Source: G963674835 sp963674835 (GTDB taxonomy: Bacteria > Planctomycetota > Planctomycetia > Pirellulales > Thermoguttaceae). Taken from it: a stretch of 64,000 nt of DNA. A program made the position numbers and the translations under genes. This document shows positions 60,486 through 64,000 of the stretch, piece after piece. The notes below the pieces were generated by a model. That model was not told the origin of the DNA and ran no database searches. It was given only the letters and a program-made list of their open reading frames with translations. Positions within the stretch are counted from its first letter, which is position 1, and every line of letters begins with the position of its first letter. Where the stretch lies: contig CAXXKC010000002.1 of NCBI GenBank assembly GCA_963674835.2, positions 1,798,001 through 1,862,000 of the forward strand, read 5' to 3'.

Positions 60486-62168
60486 TCAGCGGAGGGTGAG
60501 CTTCTTGTATTTGCCGCGGCGATGGCCGAGGCGTTGGGGATCGTCGGCGGCGAGTTCGCGTTCGTAGGCGGCGAAGTTGCCTTCGAACCAGCGCGTGCGG
60601 CCGGCGCCTTCCATGATGAGGAGGTGGGTGCAGAGCCGGTCGAGGAAGAAGCGGTCGTGGCTGATGAGCATGGCGCAGCCGGGGAAATCGAGGAGGGCCT
60701 GCTCGAGGACGCGCATGGTGTCGACGTCGAGGTCGTTGGTCGGCTCGTCGAGCAATAGCAGGTTGCCGCCGCGGCGGAGCATCTTGGCCAGATGGATGCG
60801 GTTGCGCTCGCCGCCGGAGCATTGGCCGACCGTCTTCTGCTGGCTGCTGCCGCGGAAATTGAACCGGGCGACGTAGACCCGGGAGTTCATCGTCAGGGTG
60901 CCGAGCTCGATGCGGTCTTTGCCGTCGGTGATTTCCTCGAAGACGGTGTGGTTGTCGTCGAGGGCGTCGCGGTGCTGGTCGACGTAGGAGAGGACGACAC
61001 TGGGGCCGAGCTCGATGGTACCGGCGTCGGGCGTTTCCTGGCCGATAACCATGCGCAGGAGGGTCGTTTTGCCGGTGCCGTTGGGGCCGATCACGCCGAC
61101 GATGCCGCCACGGGGCAGCTCGAACGAGCAGGCTTCGAGGAGCTTGAGCGGGCCGTCGGGGGTGGAGTACGACTTGGAAACGTTCTTGACCGAGAGGACG
61201 CGGTCGCCGAGGCGCGGGCCCGGGGCGATCTGGATGATGGTTTCGCTCTTGGCGTCGAGGATTTGCTGGGAGGCGAGTTGCTCGTAGGCCTTGATGCGGG
61301 CTTCGTTCTTCTGGAGGCGGCCCTTGTGCGAGTTGCGGATCCAGTCCAGCTCGCGCTCGAGGACCTTCTGACGCTGGGATTCCTTCTTCTCGAGGACTCG
61401 CAGCAGTTCGGCTTTCTGCTCGAGCCAGGAGCTGTAGTTGCCCTCGAAGGGGAGGCCGCGGCCGTTTTCCAGTTCGAGGATCCACTTGGTGATGTTGTCC
61501 AAGAAGTAGCGGTCGTGGGTGACGATGATCACCGTGCCGGCATAGTCGCGGAGGGCCTGTTCGACCCACTGGATGGTTTCGGCGTCGAGGTGGTTGGTGG
61601 GCTCGTCCAGGAGGAGCAGGTCGGGTTTTTCGAGGAGCGCCATGGCCAGGGCCACGCGGCGCCGTTCGCCGCCGGAGAGGAGCCGCACGGGCATGTCGTC
61701 GGGCGGGAGGACCAGGGCGTCGGCGGCGATGTCGACCATGCGGTCGATTTCCCAGGCGTTGGCGGCGTCGATCTGCTCCTGGAGCCGGGCCATTTCGTCC
61801 ATGAGCTTGTCGAGGTCGGCATCGCCGGGATCGGCCATCTGGGCCGAGATTTCGTTGAAGCAATCCAACAGGTCCTGGATGGGCTGGACGGCCGTTTGGA
61901 GGTTTTGGCGGACCGTCTTGTCGAGGTCGAGCTCCGGTTCCTGGGCGACGTAGCGCACCCGCATGCCCTTGGCCAGGGTGGCGGTGCCATCGATTTCCGT
62001 GTCGAGACCGGCCATGATCCGAAGGAGAGTGGACTTGCCGGCGCCGTTCTCGCCGACGACGCCGATCTTGGCGCCGTAGTAGAACGAGAGGCTGATATTG
62101 CGCAGCACGACCTTCTCGCCGAAGGACTTGCTGACGTGGTGCATTTCAAAGATGAATTGGGGAGTCAT
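60486..62168 (-). CDS. ettA: energy-dependent translational throttle protein EttA (ABC-F)
   Basis: The product is 560 residues with two ABC domains and no membrane segments. Domain 1 has GENGAGKST (Walker A), LSGGERRR and LLLDEPTNHLD; domain 2 has GPNGTGKTT, CSGGERNRIHLA and LLLDEPTNDLD. Between residues ~95 and 140 lies the arm inserted in domain 1, and a charged linker (~245-320) joins the domains. ABC-F factors bind the ribosomal E site; EttA adjusts translation to ATP level. The start at ATG 62168 has no clear ribosome site, so leaderless or weak initiation is possible. It stands alone, with IS5 copy 2 downstream. Confidence 0.92.
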   Translation of the reverse strand: MTPQFIFEMHHVSKSFGEKVVLRNISLSFYYGAKIGVVGENGAGKSTLLRIMAGLDTEIDGTATLAKGMRVRYVAQEPELDLDKTVRQNLQTAVQPIQDLLDCFNEISAQMADPGDADLDKLMDEMARLQEQIDAANAWEIDRMVDIAADALVLPPDDMPVRLLSGGERRRVALAMALLEKPDLLLLDEPTNHLDAETIQWVEQALRDYAGTVIIVTHDRYFLDNITKWILELENGRGLPFEGNYSSWLEQKAELLRVLEKKESQRQKVLERELDWIRNSHKGRLQKNEARIKAYEQLASQQILDAKSETIIQIAPGPRLGDRVLSVKNVSKSYSTPDGPLKLLEACSFELPRGGIVGVIGPNGTGKTTLLRMVIGQETPDAGTIELGPSVVLSYVDQHRDALDDNHTVFEEITDGKDRIELGTLTMNSRVYVARFNFRGSSQQKTVGQCSGGERNRIHLAKMLRRGGNLLLLDEPTNDLDVDTMRVLEQALLDFPGCAMLISHDRFFLDRLCTHLLIMEGAGRTRWFEGNFAAYERELAADDPQRLGHRRGKYKKLTLR

Positions 62169-62386
62169 GGTTGTATATGTAGCGTTGGAGGGCGCGGTTG
62201 GGAAGGGGGGTTGGAGTAGTGGGTAGTGGGTAGTGGGGAGTGAGTAGTGGGTCGTCGCTTGTGGTTGGGAGTCTTGATGGGAGGCAGGGGGGAGTTGGTT
62301 GGCGATTGGGTTGGAGTTGGGGTATTTTGAAGTTGGCTCTCGTGTGGAGCTTGCTGCGGGTTGGCGGGTCTGTTGGGAGACCGAAC
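62169..62386. other. G-rich low-complexity spacer upstream of ettA
   Basis: The plus strand at 62201-62250 has repeated GTGGGTAGTGGGTAGTGGGG units, with G-runs that could form a quadruplex. No gene is supported. Confidence 0.5.
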
Positions 62387-63578
62387 ATGAGGATGCAGTT
62401 CTCGCTGGGATTTGTCCTGTCGGCCTTCGTTCTGGTTGCATTGACGTTGGCTACGTTTGGACTGGCCGGCATCGTCGTGGGGGCAATTCTGCTGACGATT
62501 GCGGGCCACGTGCATGTTGCCGAATCGCGGAGCCGGGGACTGGCAGACGTTGCGCTGTTGACGGTTGTTCCGATCCCTTTTTGCCGTTTTCGTATTGCTA
62601 ATTGTGCAACACCCGATCGCCTTCCTCTTGAACCCAGTTCTGCTGGCGCTTGTGGTTTACGCGATCAGTTCCGGATGGGAAGGGCGTATCTCGCGGAATG
62701 TGACGTTGGCTGCTATCGGCGGGACTCTTGCGAGCTTCCTGGTGATTTTCCCCGCAATACCTCGCGCCGGGGTGTCCGCTCGTCGTGCACAGTGCACGAA
62801 CGATTTGAAGCAGATCGGCCTGGCACTGCACAATTATCGGGATCAGTACGGCGAACTGCCGCCTGTGCGGGCGCTCGATTCTGTTGGGAAACCAATGCAC
62901 AGTTGGCGAGCTCTGATCCTGCCGCTGGTGGAGAACTCTGGTTCGTTTCCGCCGTACGACCTCAGCGAGCCGTGGGATGGGCCGAACAACGGCGCGTTGA
63001 CGCGTAAGATGCCGGACGCATTTTGGTGCCCGAGCAACGTAACGGACCGACAGCCGGGGAAGACCAACTACGTTGCCGTGGTCGACTCGGACGGCACCTG
63101 GCTTGGAACGCAGGAGAAGGAGGATGGGAGGAATCCCGTTCGAGTTGTCGAGTCGCGCGGCTCGGCGGTCACCTGGACGGAGCCGCGTGACCTATCGCTC
63201 GAGCGGGCCTGTCGTGGCTCATCCACTTCCCAAGCTCCGGGTTTGTCGAGCTTGCATCCAACGGGCGGTGAGCTTTTCCATTACCCTCTGCCGCCGGGAG
63301 CGAATGCGCTGTTCGCCGACGGGACGGTTCGGTTTGTTGCGCCGAACGTTCCCAGTGATGTGCTGCGCGCGGCCTTCCTGGGAGATCGCGAGAAGCAGGA
63401 GGAGTTGGACGTGTACGCGCGAGAGTCGCAGCCGGTGGACTGGCCGTTGTGTGCCTCGTTCACGGCGCTGGTGGTTTGGTTTGTGTTGATGTTGGCGTGG
63501 CCGAGACGGGGTGGAGGTAAGGCGGGTGCGGAGTGTGAGGAGGGAGAGAATCCAGGGGCAGACGTTCCTCGCCAGTGA
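62387..63578 (+). pseudogene. DUF1559-type planctomycete protein, split by a +1 frame change
   Basis: ATG 62387 has GGGAGA upstream and opens MRMQFSLGFVLSAFVLVALTL, the usual hydrophobic N-terminus, followed by GLAGIVVGAILLTIAGHVHVAESRSRGLADVALLTVV. From about 62575 the similarity goes on in the +1 frame: FAVFVLLIVQHPIAFLLNPV, two more membrane helices, CTNDLKQIGLALHNYRDQYGELPPV, the DUF1559 core with NALFADGTVRFV near the end, and a last helix before the stop at 63578. The change falls in CCCTTTTTGCC, a likely slip site. It may be a mutation, a sequence error or a programmed shift. Confidence 0.75.
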
Positions 63579-63615
63579 CTGTCGGTGCTTCGGGGCCGTC
63601 ACAGATGGCGGCGCG

Positions 63616-63656
63616 GCCTCACCCCCAGCCCCTCTCCCGCAAGCGGGCGATGGGAG
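63616..63656 (+). repeat. REP-like repeat (family D), copy 3
   Basis: GCCTCACCC-CAGCCCCTCTCCCGCAAGCGGGCGATGGGAG matches the family D copies at 41444-41480 and 56210-56257. It lies between the DUF1559 gene and accD. Confidence 0.65.
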
Positions 63657-63682
63657 GTTGGAGTGTGGGACGGCGCTGAGGT

Positions 63683-63712
63683 GGCACAGCCGGGGGCGGC
63701 CGTGCTATATGG
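63683..63712 (+). repeat. palindromic repeat (family E), copy 3
   Basis: GGCACAGCCGGGGGCGGCCGTGCTATATGG matches the two copies before nikQ (42115-42190). It is noncoding here. Confidence 0.55.
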
Positions 63713-63756
63713 TGGGCAAGGGGAGGTTGGGGACGGCTTTTCGCGGGCGGGTGGTT

Positions 63757-64000
63757 CTACTTGCCGCAGTAGTCGATGGTGCGGGCGATTTCGCTTTTGA
63801 GGTCCTGGCGGCGGACGATGCGGTCGACGAAGCCGTGTTCGAGGAGGAATTCGCTGGTCTGGAAGCCTTTGGGGAGCTCGATGCGGATGGTGTTCTTGAT
63901 GGTGCGGGGGCCGGCGAATCCGATGAGGGCCTTGGGTTCGGCGATGACGATGTCGCCGAGCGAGGCGAAGCTGGCGGCGACTCCGCCCATGGTCGGATTG
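63757..64000 (-). CDS. accD: acetyl-CoA carboxylase carboxyltransferase beta subunit, C-terminal part
   Basis: About 81 residues are inside the window; the gene begins beyond the right edge. The visible part, GGVAASFASLGDIVIAEPKALIGFAGPRTIKNTIRIELPKGFQTSEFLLEHGFVDRIV, is the typical AccD end with the crotonase-type substrate-binding segment. It ends at YCGK with the stop at 63757. AccD carries the transferase step that moves carboxyl from biotin to acetyl-CoA for fatty-acid synthesis. The zinc finger of the N-terminal part is not in the window. Confidence 0.93.
   Translation of the reverse strand, partial: NPTMGGVAASFASLGDIVIAEPKALIGFAGPRTIKNTIRIELPKGFQTSEFLLEHGFVDRIVRRQDLKSEIARTIDYCGK

Noticed and set aside
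60792..62219. A 475-residue plus-strand frame opposite ettA
   Set aside because: Shadow of EttA; low-complexity Gly/Val/Asp composition.
1..64000. tRNA, rRNA and CRISPR arrays
   Set aside because: Reading through both strands, I found no T-loop/anticodon pattern, rRNA segment or regularly spaced repeats.

Overview
The window reads as chromosomal DNA of a high-GC member of the Planctomycetota, most likely Pirellulales or a close relative. This is an inference from the gene families seen: a DUF1559 protein, a DUF1080 secreted hydrolase-like protein, a PmoA-like (DUF6807) protein, a LarA-like (DUF2088) racemase, a Tat-exported sugar-isomerase-like protein beside a GH29 fucosidase, and planctomycete-style Tad genes. 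I saw no rRNA, tRNA or CRISPR array. Genes lie on both strands in short operons, and several dispersed palindromic repeats sit between them.

Layout. 1-6.2 kb: a truncated membrane protein, a DUF4261 protein with a GYD-domain protein, a URO-D family protein, a nucleotide-sugar dehydrogenase with a sugar epimerase, and a DUF1080 protein. 6.3-8.75 kb: an ISKra4-like element with an 8-bp target duplication, split by a 908-bp IS5-family element with a TAA/TTA duplication. 8.8-15.7 kb: an RND efflux pump with its adaptor and a TetR regulator; an IS4-type element sits 10 bp upstream of the adaptor start codon. 15.9-22.6 kb: housekeeping and miscellaneous genes (GNAT-like, TrpB2, M28 peptidase with PDZ domains, MutY, a degenerate endonuclease/exonuclease/phosphatase-fold protein). 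23.1-33.5 kb: a complete Tad/Flp pilus locus (flp, a 36-residue membrane peptide, tadV, tadE, cpaB, secretin, cpaE, cpaF, tadB, tadC), preceded by a cyclic-di-GMP-I riboswitch aptamer. 33.8-39.6 kb: a small secreted protein, YbaK, NikR, a PmoA-like/M14 peptidase fusion, and a frameshifted zinc-ribbon protein. 39.8-43.6 kb: a nickel ECF transporter operon (nikK-M-L-Q-O) behind a palindrome that is probably the NikR operator. 43.6-54.4 kb: protoporphyrinogen oxidase, nitroreductase, Rrf2 regulator, a PAS histidine kinase with an ANTAR response regulator, an outer-membrane-like protein, a TIGR01777 epimerase, a DHH phosphoesterase, an HD hydrolase and a LarA-like nickel racemase. 54.7-64 kb: an orphan HlyD-like adaptor, GH29 fucosidase, the Tat sugar-isomerase-like protein, the second IS5 copy (inserted at that gene's stop codon), EttA, a frameshifted DUF1559 protein and the 3' end of accD.

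How they work together. Two systems stand out. The first is surface attachment: a c-di-GMP riboswitch lies before a whole Tad pilus locus, so pilus production is probably tied to the second messenger at the RNA level. The second is nickel: NikR with intact metal ligands, a nickel importer with a candidate operator, and a LarA homologue that keeps the residues holding the nickel-pincer cofactor. Recent transposition is visible in three places, each with exact target duplications. Four coding sequences (two transposases, the zinc-ribbon protein and the DUF1559 protein) change frame by +1, which is either shared biology or systematic sequence error.
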